Origin: Stigmatella erecta
GTDB lineage: Bacteria > Myxococcota > Myxococcia > Myxococcales > Myxococcaceae
Direction: 5' to 3'
DNA length: 64,000 bases
NCBI RefSeq assembly: GCF_900111745.1
Contig: NZ_FOIJ01000011.1
Span: forward strand, 186,001-250,000
Shown: piece after piece, positions 44,737-52,047 of the stretch
Numbering within the stretch: the stretch's first letter is position 1
How the letters are laid out: each line of letters opens with the position of its first letter
Program-made: the position numbers and the translations under genes
Notes under the pieces: generated by a model
Told to the model about the DNA's origin: nothing
The model's input: the letters and a program-made list of their open reading frames with translations, nothing else
Databases searched by the model: none

Positions 44737-46128
44737 TCAGAACCGGTCCGGCTCGGGCAGGGGCGGCAGCACGTGCACCCCCTGGTCGCCCACCTGGGGC
44801 GGCCGCGCGGGCACCACCGCGGTGAAGCACGAGCCCTGCCCCGGCTGGCTTGCCACCAGCACCTTGCCGCCGTGCCCCTCCACGAAGCGCTTGACGATGG
44901 AGAGCCCCAGCCCCACGCCGCCGAACTCCCGCGTGGAGCTGGAGTCCACCTGGTAGAAGGTCTGGAAGATGCGCTCCAGCTGGTCGGCGCGGATGCCCAC
45001 CCCCGTGTCCTCCACGGCGACGCGGTAGCCGGGCGCGTCCAGCTCCGCCTGGGGCCCCACCTCCGACAGCCGCACCCGCACGTGGCCCTCCGGGGTGAAC
45101 TTCACCGCGTTGGCCAGCAGGTTCACCAGCACCTGGTGCATCCGGCCCTTGTCGGCGAGCACGCGCGGCTGCCGCAGCTCCGGCAGCACCACCTCCAGCT
45201 TCAGCCCCTTGCGCCGCGACTGGGGCGTCACGCTGGAGACCGCGGAGACCACCACCTCGGCGATGTCCACCGGCGCGAAGGCCAGCCGCAGCTTGCCCGC
45301 CTCCAGCTGGCTGATGTCCAGAATGGAGGTGATGAGATCCAACAGCGTGCGCCCCATCTCCGTGATGGCCTGCACGCACTGATGCTGCTCGGGGTTGAGC
45401 GGCCCGGTAATCCCCTCGGCCAGGAGCTCCGAATAGGCGATGATGGAGGCCAGGGGCGTGCGCAGCTCGTGGCTCACCGTGCCCAGGAAGCTCGACTGGA
45501 GCCGGTCCATCTCCCGGAGCCGGCCCTGGAGCGAGGCCATGCGCGCATCGCGCACCTCCAGCTCCCGGCGGATTTCTCCCGCGGACTCCAGCTGGATGCG
45601 GCTGGCCAGCCACGAGCGGTGCCCCACCGCCAGGAGCGCCTCCAGCACCTGGGCGAAGTACGCTACGGCCCGGACGGGGATGGAGCCTTGCTCGCGCGCC
45701 CGCACCACGTCCAGCCGCTCCGGCAGCGCCGCCACGGCCTCGGGCGCGAAGGAGCCGAACACCGCCCGCCCCAACTCGCTGCCCTCCCACCGCACCTGGA
45801 GGACGAGGTAGCGCGCGCCGCTGGGGCACGCCAGCGCGTGGATGCCCGAGCTGAGGGGCGCCCGGGCCGGGCACCCCGCGCCGTCCGGCGCGCCGGAGGT
45901 GACGTGGGCACAGAAGGGCCCCTGGGGCCCCTGGCTGCCCGCAAGGCACACGCCCTGGGTGTCGAGCACCTGAATTCCCATGCCATGCAGCGCCGCGAAG
46001 CCCTCCACCATGCCGGCCAGTGCCGGCACGTCCAGCAGCTCCACCAGCCTCGGCGTGTGGTTCAAGAGGGTATCGGGACGGGGCACCGCCTCGCCCTCCC
46101 ATGCCGTCCGTCCGGGGTCCACGCTCAT
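44737..46128 (-). CDS. Hybrid-type sensor histidine kinase with PocR-like domain
   Basis: A 463-residue soluble histidine kinase. The first about 165 residues are PocR-like: a Cys/His-rich ligand-binding domain (PFCAHVTSGAPDGAGC with further Cys101). Then a coiled linker, H-box FLGTVSHELRTP with phospho-His220, N box and the G boxes DTGVGI and GVGLGLSIVKRF. No membrane helix, and no receiver domain despite the neighbouring CheY. The ATG at 46128 overlaps the MglA-like gene's stop by four bases. It follows the GTPase gene directly and should act in the same pathway; PocR domains bind small ligands such as hydrocarbon or cobalamin-related signals in other bacteria. Confidence 0.88.
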   Translation of the reverse strand: MSVDPGRTAWEGEAVPRPDTLLNHTPRLVELLDVPALAGMVEGFAALHGMGIQVLDTQGVCLAGSQGPQGPFCAHVTSGAPDGAGCPARAPLSSGIHALACPSGARYLVLQVRWEGSELGRAVFGSFAPEAVAALPERLDVVRAREQGSIPVRAVAYFAQVLEALLAVGHRSWLASRIQLESAGEIRRELEVRDARMASLQGRLREMDRLQSSFLGTVSHELRTPLASIIAYSELLAEGITGPLNPEQHQCVQAITEMGRTLLDLITSILDISQLEAGKLRLAFAPVDIAEVVVSAVSSVTPQSRRKGLKLEVVLPELRQPRVLADKGRMHQVLVNLLANAVKFTPEGHVRVRLSEVGPQAELDAPGYRVAVEDTGVGIRADQLERIFQTFYQVDSSSTREFGGVGLGLSIVKRFVEGHGGKVLVASQPGQGSCFTAVVPARPPQVGDQGVHVLPPLPEPDRF

Positions 46129-46838
46129 CCCGCCCCTCCTCTGGAGTTCTTGCCGCCCGGGTAGCGGCCCGCGAGCGAAGTCCCCTGGAGCTCCAGGTGC
46201 TGGAACACCCGGAGGAGGAACTCCTCCTCGCTCAGGCCGATGTTTCGCGCGAGGTTCGCGTCCGCGTCGAGCCGCTGCCAGGCCAGCTGCATCAGCGCGT
46301 GGAGCGTCTCACACACCCCTTCGCCGCGCACGGCCACCGCGCCCAGCACCGGCTCCCGGCCCCGGCGCCGCAGCAGCTCCAGCTCCTCCTCCGGGCGGGC
46401 ATCCGGCAAGTCCCGCTTGTTGAACTGGATGACGACGGGCACCCGGTCGGGGTCCAGCCCGTTCTCCCGCATGTCGTCCCGGAGGCTGTGCCAGTAGCGG
46501 TTGTTCTCCGCCGTGGCGCTGCGCCGGCTGTCCGCCACGAACGCCACCGCGTCGGCGGCCCGGAGCACGATGCGGCGCGTGGCGACATGGATGACCTGGC
46601 CGGGCACCGTCAGCAGCTTCACCCGGACGTTGTAGCCCCGCGAGGACGAGAAGAAGACCGGCAGGACGTCGAAGAACAGGGTCCGGTCATCGCGGGTCTC
46701 CACCGACAGCAGCCGCCCTCGGACTTCGGGGCTCGCCCGGGCGTACAGCTGGCGCAGGTTGGTCGTCTTCCCACTGAGCCCAGGCCCGTAGTAGACGATC
46801 TTGAGCGTGAGCTCGCGCTGGGCGTGGTTCAGTTGCAA
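46125..46838 (-). CDS. MglA-family small GTPase
   Basis: A 237-residue Ras-like GTPase of the MglA class. Motifs: P-loop GPGLSGKTTN (18-27), the TLFFDVLP switch region, PGQV (the Walker B/G3-like motif), and the base-binding NKRDLP. Sequence phrases KIVYYGPGL and VAFVADS closely match the MglA family. It has a C-terminal extension of about 40 residues (LARNIGLSEEEFL...) not needed for the fold. The start is TTG 46838, with no strong ribosome-binding site. As first gene of the operon with the PocR kinase and Che proteins, it may control polarity or motility. MglB (its GAP) is not in the window. Confidence 0.9.
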   Translation of the reverse strand: MQLNHAQRELTLKIVYYGPGLSGKTTNLRQLYARASPEVRGRLLSVETRDDRTLFFDVLPVFFSSSRGYNVRVKLLTVPGQVIHVATRRIVLRAADAVAFVADSRRSATAENNRYWHSLRDDMRENGLDPDRVPVVIQFNKRDLPDARPEEELELLRRRGREPVLGAVAVRGEGVCETLHALMQLAWQRLDADANLARNIGLSEEEFLLRVFQHLELQGTSLAGRYPGGKNSRGGAG

Positions 46839-46897
46839 GCAGGACTCGGGCGGGCAAGGAAGAGGGCCATCCCCCCCTCGCCCCAGAGACGTGGGGT

Positions 46898-46925
46898 TTT
46901 ATAGTGAGGTGTCCGCCAATGGAAA
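46898..46925 (-). promoter_or_regulatory. Candidate promoter of the GTPase-Che operon
   Basis: On the minus strand TTTCCA (46925-46920) is followed after 16 bases by TATAAA (46903-46898). The predicted start is about 46891, 53 bases before the TTG of the GTPase gene. It is the only AT-rich stretch in the region. Confidence 0.4.
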
Positions 46926-46971
46926 GCCGCCCGGAGAGCAGACGAGAAGGACCCGGCGGCCTGCTTGGAAT

Positions 46972-47003
46972 GGACCTTTCGCGTGAGCAGTTTGAAAAGG
47001 TCC
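46972..47003. promoter_or_regulatory. Inverted repeat between divergent promoters
   Basis: GGACCTTT (46972-46979) and AAAGGTCC (46996-47003) form a perfect eight-base-pair inverted repeat with a 16-base gap, in the 262-base space between the GTPase operon and the GNAT gene. This looks like a dimeric operator. The rest of that space shows only the promoter candidate at 46898-46925. Confidence 0.45.
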
Positions 47004-47100
47004 GGCTTCTCACGAGTTGAGGGGAAATGTGCGCGGAAACACCTCGTGCACGCATACCGGTCTAACGGTTAGGATCGCAGCGCGACGGAGGAGCAAGGCG

Positions 47101-47634
47101 ATGACGATGAAGCAGGTGGACCCGGGCGTGGAGGTGGCGGTGCCAGTGATGGACGCGGCCAATCCCCCCAATGATCTGGCCTCGGCGGTCAAGATGTCCC
47201 CCCCGACCGATGAGGACATGAGCCTGGTGGCCTCCCTGCGCGCCAGCTCGGATCCGTGGAAGAGCCGGGGAGAGACGCAGGAGGAGAGCCTCCAGGCCCT
47301 CACGCAGCTGCGGCCCTTCCTGCACGTGGCGAAGCTGCAGGGCCAGGCGGTGGGCTATGTCACCGTGGAGCGCGACGGCCCGGTGCCCGGCGCCGCGTAC
47401 ATGCGCAACATCGTGGTCCGGCCGGACCTGCGCAAGCAGGGGCTGGGCATGGTGCTGCTCAACCACGGCGTGCAGACCGCGCGCGACATGTACCGCAAGA
47501 CGCTCGCGCTGCGCGTGGACCCGGCCAACGGCCCCGCGGTGAGCTTCTACCGCAAGGCGGGCTTCACCACCGTGGCCACGGTGGTGTCCAAGAAGTCCGG
47601 CAAGCTGCGCCTGTTGATGTCCCGCGAGCTGTAA
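47101..47634 (+). CDS. GNAT-family N-acetyltransferase
   Basis: A 177-residue acetyltransferase. Motif A, the acetyl-CoA pyrophosphate loop, is RNIVVRPDLRKQGLGMVLL (about 102-120), followed by NGPAVSFYRKAGF of motif B. The ATG at 47101 has GGAGG upstream; a longer frame starting 84 bases upstream has no better support. It is divergent from the GTPase operon. Substrate unknown; members acetylate proteins, polyamines or small molecules. Confidence 0.85.
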   Translation: MTMKQVDPGVEVAVPVMDAANPPNDLASAVKMSPPTDEDMSLVASLRASSDPWKSRGETQEESLQALTQLRPFLHVAKLQGQAVGYVTVERDGPVPGAAYMRNIVVRPDLRKQGLGMVLLNHGVQTARDMYRKTLALRVDPANGPAVSFYRKAGFTTVATVVSKKSGKLRLLMSREL

Positions 47635-47654
47635 GCGCCCGCGGCGGCATTTCA

Positions 47655-47683
47655 GGGCGGGAGGAACGCGCTGCCTCCCGCCC
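47655..47683 (+). terminator. Terminator hairpin after the GNAT gene
   Basis: GGGCGGGAGG (47655-47664) pairs perfectly with CCTCCCGCCC (47674-47683) around a nine-base loop, 21 bases beyond the stop. Ten base pairs, GC-rich. No T tract. Confidence 0.6.
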
Positions 47684-47731
47684 GCCACCCGAGGTGGCCT
47701 CCCCCGAGGGCGCCAGGGAACCTTTCACGGC

Positions 47732-48649
47732 ATGAGCACCCCTTCCGAGCACCTGCTGGCCGGCCCCTGGGGGCTGCCCGGTGACCTCGATGCGGAGCTG
47801 GCCCGCGCACTCGAGCAGCAGCGCTACGGCACCGCGCTGGCCCTGCTGCGCGACGCCCTCCCCGACAACCCGCCGCCCCGGCTGCTCGTGCTGCTGGCCT
47901 TCGTGCGCTTTCAGGACGCGTTGGAGGTGATGGTCTCGGAGCTGATGCCCGCGGCGCAGGAGGCCCTGGCGCTGCTGGAGCGCGCCACCGAGGCCGGGCT
48001 GCCGCTGGAGGCCGTGGCCCCGCTGCGCGAGGAAGTCGAGCAGACGCTGGCCGAGGAGACGGCGCGCGAGCTGGCCGCGGAGCGCATGACGCCCGGGCGC
48101 GCCGCCCAGGCCCCGCTGGAGGAAGTCCTCGAGGCGGCCAGCGTCCTGCGCGCCTCCCAGCCCGCGCGCGCCGCGGAGCTGTTCCTCGTGGCCGCGGAGC
48201 GCGATGAGCCCGTGCGCGCCCCGCTGCACCGCGCGGAGGCCGGCATGGCCCTGTACCAGGCGGGCCGCGTGGAGGAGGCCCGGCCCCTGCTGGAGGCCAC
48301 CCTGGCCGCCGACTGGCGCCCCCCGGAGCTGTGGCGGGACCGGCTCCAGGTGGACTGGGCGGCCACGCTGCTCCTGGAGCGGGCCCACCGCGCCCAGGAC
48401 ACCGCCGCCTTCGAGGCCCTGTGGACCCAGGCCCTGGCCCTGGGCCGCCAGTACCAGCGCCCCTTCCCCTTCAGCTGGCTCACCCAGGAGCGCCTGCTGG
48501 CGCTGCTGCTCGAGCGCCAGGACGGCCCCCGGGCCGCCCAGGTGGCCCTGCGCCTGGAGTCCAGCCGCGAGTACCTCCCGCGCGCCCTCGCCGCACGGGT
48601 GGCAGAAGCGCGCACCCTGGCCCGGCGCCAGTCCGCCCCGCCCTCGTGA
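47732..48649 (+). CDS. Alpha-helical repeat (TPR-like) protein
   Basis: A 305-residue protein, almost entirely alpha-helical with repeats of about 34 residues (ALEQQRYGTALALLRDALPDNPP; AGMALYQAGRVEEARPLLEATLAADWRPPELW), so it is probably a TPR or similar scaffold. No signal peptide or membrane helix. It lies 78 bases before the PilT-type gene and may be co-expressed with it. Function is unknown; a scaffold in pilus retraction is a guess from position. Confidence 0.65.
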   Translation: MSTPSEHLLAGPWGLPGDLDAELARALEQQRYGTALALLRDALPDNPPPRLLVLLAFVRFQDALEVMVSELMPAAQEALALLERATEAGLPLEAVAPLREEVEQTLAEETARELAAERMTPGRAAQAPLEEVLEAASVLRASQPARAAELFLVAAERDEPVRAPLHRAEAGMALYQAGRVEEARPLLEATLAADWRPPELWRDRLQVDWAATLLLERAHRAQDTAAFEALWTQALALGRQYQRPFPFSWLTQERLLALLLERQDGPRAAQVALRLESSREYLPRALAARVAEARTLARRQSAPPS

Positions 48650-48727
48650 CGATGTTTTCGAGGGGTTGGACTATCCTGTGCCGGAGTCCTTTCCTTCCCT
48701 GACCCTCGAGCCGACGCGGATCCTCTC

Positions 48728-50440
48728 ATGAAGCCCCTCGCGGAGATGCTGCGCTACCTGTCCCATCCGGCCATCACGGAGCTGGCCCTGACCACCGGGC
48801 GCTGCCCGATGATCAAAAGCACCAATGGCTACGAGCCGGTGGACAACGCCGTTCTCACCGCGGACGAACTGAACCGCACCCTGCTGGCCATGGTGGGCCG
48901 GGAGCGCGCCGCCTCGGTGACGGAGAAGCCCGTGAAGTGGTCCGTGCGCGCCGAGGGCATGGCCACCCTGTCCATCGTCGCGGCGCGGCGCGGGGAACTG
49001 CTCAGCCTCCGGGTGATGCGCACCGGCGACAGCCCCACGGCCGCCCCGGGCACAAGCCCCGCTCCCGCCCCCGCCGAGGCCCCCGCCGCCGAGGCCCCCG
49101 CCGGGGAGCCGGGCGCCCCCGTGGCGCCCAACATCCCGCCCATCCGCCCCTCTTCCGTGGGCCTCAAGCCCGTCAGGGGCGCGGCCGCACCGGTGCCCCC
49201 CCCGGCGCTCAACCCGGCCCCCGCGGCCCCCGCCCCCGCGGCGGCCCCGGCCCTCGCGCCGTCCCTGCAGGTGGGGGCCTCCCGCGCGGACGCCGGGCGG
49301 GATTTGCCGGCGCTGATGGAGGAGGCCCGGCGGCTGGGGGCCAGTGACTTGCACATCGTCGCGGGCCGGCCGCCGCTGTTCCGCGTGGCCTCGGAGCTGA
49401 AGCCCGAGGGCGAGGTGATTTCCCCCGAGCGCGTGGAGCAGATGCTCCTGCCCCTGGTGCCCGCCCGCCTGCGGCCGGTACTGGACAAGGAGGGCAGCTG
49501 CGACTTCTCGCTCGAGGCGCCGGGCAAGGGCCGGTTCCGCGTCAACGTGGGCCGCCAGCGCACGGGCCTCAAGGGCTCCTTCCGCGTCATCTCCCGGGAG
49601 ATTCCCACCCTGGAGTCCCTGGGGCTGCCGCCGAGCATCGCCAAGGCGGCGCACCACCACCAGGGGCTCATCGTCGTCACCGGCCCCTCGGGCCACGGCA
49701 AGACGAGCACGATGACGGCCCTCGTGGACCTCATCAACCGCGAGTCCAAGCACCACGTGCTCACCGTGGAGGACCCCGTGGAATACCTCCACCCGCGCAA
49801 GCAGGCGCTCCTGAGCCAGCGCGAGGTGGGCACCCACACCCGCACCTTCGCCAGCGCCCTGAAGGGCTCGCTGCGCGAGGACCCGGACGTCATCGTCGTG
49901 GGCGAGCTGCGCGACACGGAGACGGTGCGCATGGCGCTGGCGGCGAGCGAGACGGGCCACCTGCTCATCAGCACGATGAACACCCCCAGCGCGGCGAAGA
50001 CCATCGACCGGTTGATCGACTTGTTCCCCCCCGGCGACCAGGCCCAGGTGCGCCTGACGCTGGCCTCCAGCCTGCGGCTCATCGTCAGCCAGCGGCTCCT
50101 GCCCTCCGCCGATGGCAAGGGCCTGGTGGTGGCCGCCGAGGTGCTCCCGGGCTCGGTGGCCCTGGGCAACCTCATCCGCGACAACAAGACGTTCCAGATT
50201 CCCTCGCTCCAGCAGCGCGGCAAGAGCCTGGGCATCATCCGCTTCGACGACTCGCTGGCAGAGCTCGTCAAGGCGGGCAAGACGACGCTGGAGATCGCCC
50301 GGAGCTTCGCCGAGAGCCCCGACGAGCTGGAGGCCGTGGTGACCGGCAAGCGCCCCGGGGCCCCCCAGCCCGAGGCGCCCGCGCAGGACCAGAAGCTGAT
50401 GAACAAGGTGGGCTCGCTGCTGGGCCGCCGCAGCGCCTAA
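48728..50440 (+). CDS. PilT-type ATPase with N-terminal extension
   Basis: A 570-residue protein. The C-terminal about 360 residues are a PilT/VirB11-type hexameric ATPase with Walker A GPSGHGKTST (Lys325), Walker B-like DPDVIVVGELRD, the Asp box VEDPVEYLHP and the His-box region GHLLISTMNTPSA. In the last, the usual His of LHTNSA is Asn, a change that may matter for activity. It starts with about 100 residues that resemble the N-terminal domain in a degenerate form (AITELALTTGRCPMI), then a long Ala/Pro-rich linker (about 100-190). PilT-type enzymes power pilus retraction. ATG 48728. Confidence 0.88.
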   Translation: MKPLAEMLRYLSHPAITELALTTGRCPMIKSTNGYEPVDNAVLTADELNRTLLAMVGRERAASVTEKPVKWSVRAEGMATLSIVAARRGELLSLRVMRTGDSPTAAPGTSPAPAPAEAPAAEAPAGEPGAPVAPNIPPIRPSSVGLKPVRGAAAPVPPPALNPAPAAPAPAAAPALAPSLQVGASRADAGRDLPALMEEARRLGASDLHIVAGRPPLFRVASELKPEGEVISPERVEQMLLPLVPARLRPVLDKEGSCDFSLEAPGKGRFRVNVGRQRTGLKGSFRVISREIPTLESLGLPPSIAKAAHHHQGLIVVTGPSGHGKTSTMTALVDLINRESKHHVLTVEDPVEYLHPRKQALLSQREVGTHTRTFASALKGSLREDPDVIVVGELRDTETVRMALAASETGHLLISTMNTPSAAKTIDRLIDLFPPGDQAQVRLTLASSLRLIVSQRLLPSADGKGLVVAAEVLPGSVALGNLIRDNKTFQIPSLQQRGKSLGIIRFDDSLAELVKAGKTTLEIARSFAESPDELEAVVTGKRPGAPQPEAPAQDQKLMNKVGSLLGRRSA

Positions 50441-50452
50441 GGACAGACGCAC

Positions 50453-51559
50453 ATGAACGCCCAGCCCCGCATCGCCACGCTCTTCGACGCGCTGCTCGCC
50501 GAGAAGGGCAGCGACCTCCACATGAGCATCGGGCACCCGCCCATGGGCCGCATCCGCGGGGAGCTGACGCCCCTGCGCGAGGCGCCGCTCACCGCGCCCG
50601 AGCTGGAGGGCCTGCTGTTCGACCTGGTCAACCCGGACCAGAAGAAGCAAATCACCGAGGAGATGGACCTCGACTTCGCCTACAGCTACGGGACGAAGGC
50701 CCGCTTCCGCGCCAACTACTTCTACAAGACGACGGGCCTGGCGGCCGTCTTCCGCACCATTCCCAGCAAGGTGCTCACGCTCACGGACCTGAACACCCCG
50801 GAGGTGGTGCGCAAGCTGGCCGAGCGCCGCAGCGGGCTGGTGCTCGTCACCGGCCCCACGGGCAGCGGCAAGTCCACCACGCTCGCGGGGATGATCAACC
50901 ACATCAACCAGACCCGCCACGCGCACATCCTCACCATCGAGGACCCGGTGGAGTTCGTGCACGAGTCGCTCAAGGCCCAGGTGACGCACCGGGAGGTGGG
51001 CCCGCACGCCATCAACTTCGCCACCGCCATCCGCTCGGCGGGCCGCGAGGACCCGAACGTCATCCTCATTGGCGAGTTGCGCACCAACGAGACGATGAAG
51101 CTGGCGCTCCAGCTGGCGAGCTTCGGCGTGCTCGTGTTCGCCACGGTGCACACCAACAGCGCGCCGGCCACCATCGACCGCATCGTCAACGCCTTCCCCG
51201 CCGACGAGCAGCCCGCCATCCGCGGCATGCTCGCCGAGAGCCTCGCGGGCATCGTCGCCCAGCAGCTCATCCGCACCGCGGACGGCAAGGGCCGCGTGGC
51301 GGCGCTGGAGATCCTCATCGGCGGCAGCGCCATCTCGTCGATGATCCGCGAGGGCAAGGTGTTCCAGATCGCCAGCAAGATGCAGGCGGGCCAGGCCCAG
51401 GGCATGCAGACCCTGGACATGCACCTGGAGAAGCTGGTGGCCGCGGGCACCATCGCCCCCGAGGCCGCGCTGGACAAGGCCCAGGACCGCGAGTCCTTCG
51501 CCAAGACGCTCCAGCGCATCAAGCCAGACTTCGTGCTGTCCGACGACCTGAAGGGCTAG
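50453..51559 (+). CDS. PilT/PilU-type twitching motility ATPase
   Basis: A 368-residue ATPase of standard PilT length with every expected motif: Walker A GPTGSGKSTT (Lys140), EDPNVILIGELR, VEDPVEFVHE and FATVHTNSAPATIDRI, including the conserved His box. C-terminal helices as in PilT. ATG 50453 is 12 bases after the upstream PilT-type gene, so the two are co-transcribed and may form a mixed or paired retraction motor, as PilT and PilU do. It acts on the inner-membrane platform of the type IV pilus. Confidence 0.93.
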   Translation: MNAQPRIATLFDALLAEKGSDLHMSIGHPPMGRIRGELTPLREAPLTAPELEGLLFDLVNPDQKKQITEEMDLDFAYSYGTKARFRANYFYKTTGLAAVFRTIPSKVLTLTDLNTPEVVRKLAERRSGLVLVTGPTGSGKSTTLAGMINHINQTRHAHILTIEDPVEFVHESLKAQVTHREVGPHAINFATAIRSAGREDPNVILIGELRTNETMKLALQLASFGVLVFATVHTNSAPATIDRIVNAFPADEQPAIRGMLAESLAGIVAQQLIRTADGKGRVAALEILIGGSAISSMIREGKVFQIASKMQAGQAQGMQTLDMHLEKLVAAGTIAPEAALDKAQDRESFAKTLQRIKPDFVLSDDLKG

Positions 51560-51594
51560 GCTCGCCCCCGGGCAAGGGGGCGCCGTGAACCTTC

Positions 51595-51651
51595 TACGAA
51601 GCTCTTCGTTGACTCCTACGAATGGCTTCGTATATTGGTTCGTACCACGAA
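51595..51651 (+). promoter_or_regulatory. BlaI promoter with three TACGAA-type operators
   Basis: TTGACT (51609-51614) and TATATT (51631-51636) with a 16-base spacer form a good housekeeping promoter. Around it are inverted repeats of one word: ACGAA-N4-TTCGT (51596-51609, over the -35), TACGAATGGCTTCGTA (51617-51632, perfect 6-base arms with 4-base gap, over the spacer and -10), and TTCGT-N3-ACGAA (51639-51651, past the start). This fits autorepression by the BlaI protein of the gene at 51661. Confidence 0.75.
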
Positions 51652-51660
51652 GGAGCCTCC

Positions 51661-52047
51661 ATGGCCGAGCCCAAACTGCCGCGTCCCACGGACGCCGAGC
51701 TGGCGATCCTCCGCGTCCTGTGGGAGCGGGGCGCCAGCACCGTCCGAGATGTCCATGACTCGCTTCAGGATGGGACGGGCTACACCACCGTCCTGAAGCT
51801 GATGCAGATCATGACCGAGAAAGGGCTCGTGGTCCGCGACGAGTCCCAGCGCGCGCACGTCTACAGCGCCCGGGTGGCCCAGCAGAAGACCCAGCGCCAG
51901 CTCGTGGCGGACCTGGTGGACCGCGCCTTTGGCGGCTCCCCGGCCCAGCTCGCCCTGCAGGCCCTCTCCTCGAAGAAGACGTCCCCCGAAGAGCTGGCCG
52001 AGCTGCGCCGGCTCCTGGATTCGCTGGAGCAGGAGGACACGCCATGA
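51661..52047 (+). CDS. BlaI/MecI-family repressor
   Basis: A 128-residue winged-helix repressor. The start PTDAELAILRVLWERGASTVRDVHD and GYTTVLKLMQIMTEKGLV are strong family marks, and R-x-H-V-Y-S follows. The ATG at 51661 has AAGGAGCC upstream. BlaI proteins block transcription until cleaved by, or after signalling from, their M56 partner, which follows with an ATGA overlap. Three related inverted repeats lie in the promoter. The target genes beyond the pair itself are not evident; no beta-lactamase is nearby. Confidence 0.95.
   Translation: MAEPKLPRPTDAELAILRVLWERGASTVRDVHDSLQDGTGYTTVLKLMQIMTEKGLVVRDESQRAHVYSARVAQQKTQRQLVADLVDRAFGGSPAQLALQALSSKKTSPEELAELRRLLDSLEQEDTP

Noticed and set aside
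48671-51424. Long minus-strand open frame opposite both PilT-type genes
   Set aside because: Antisense to two enzymes with complete catalytic motifs; composition is typical of a shadow frame.
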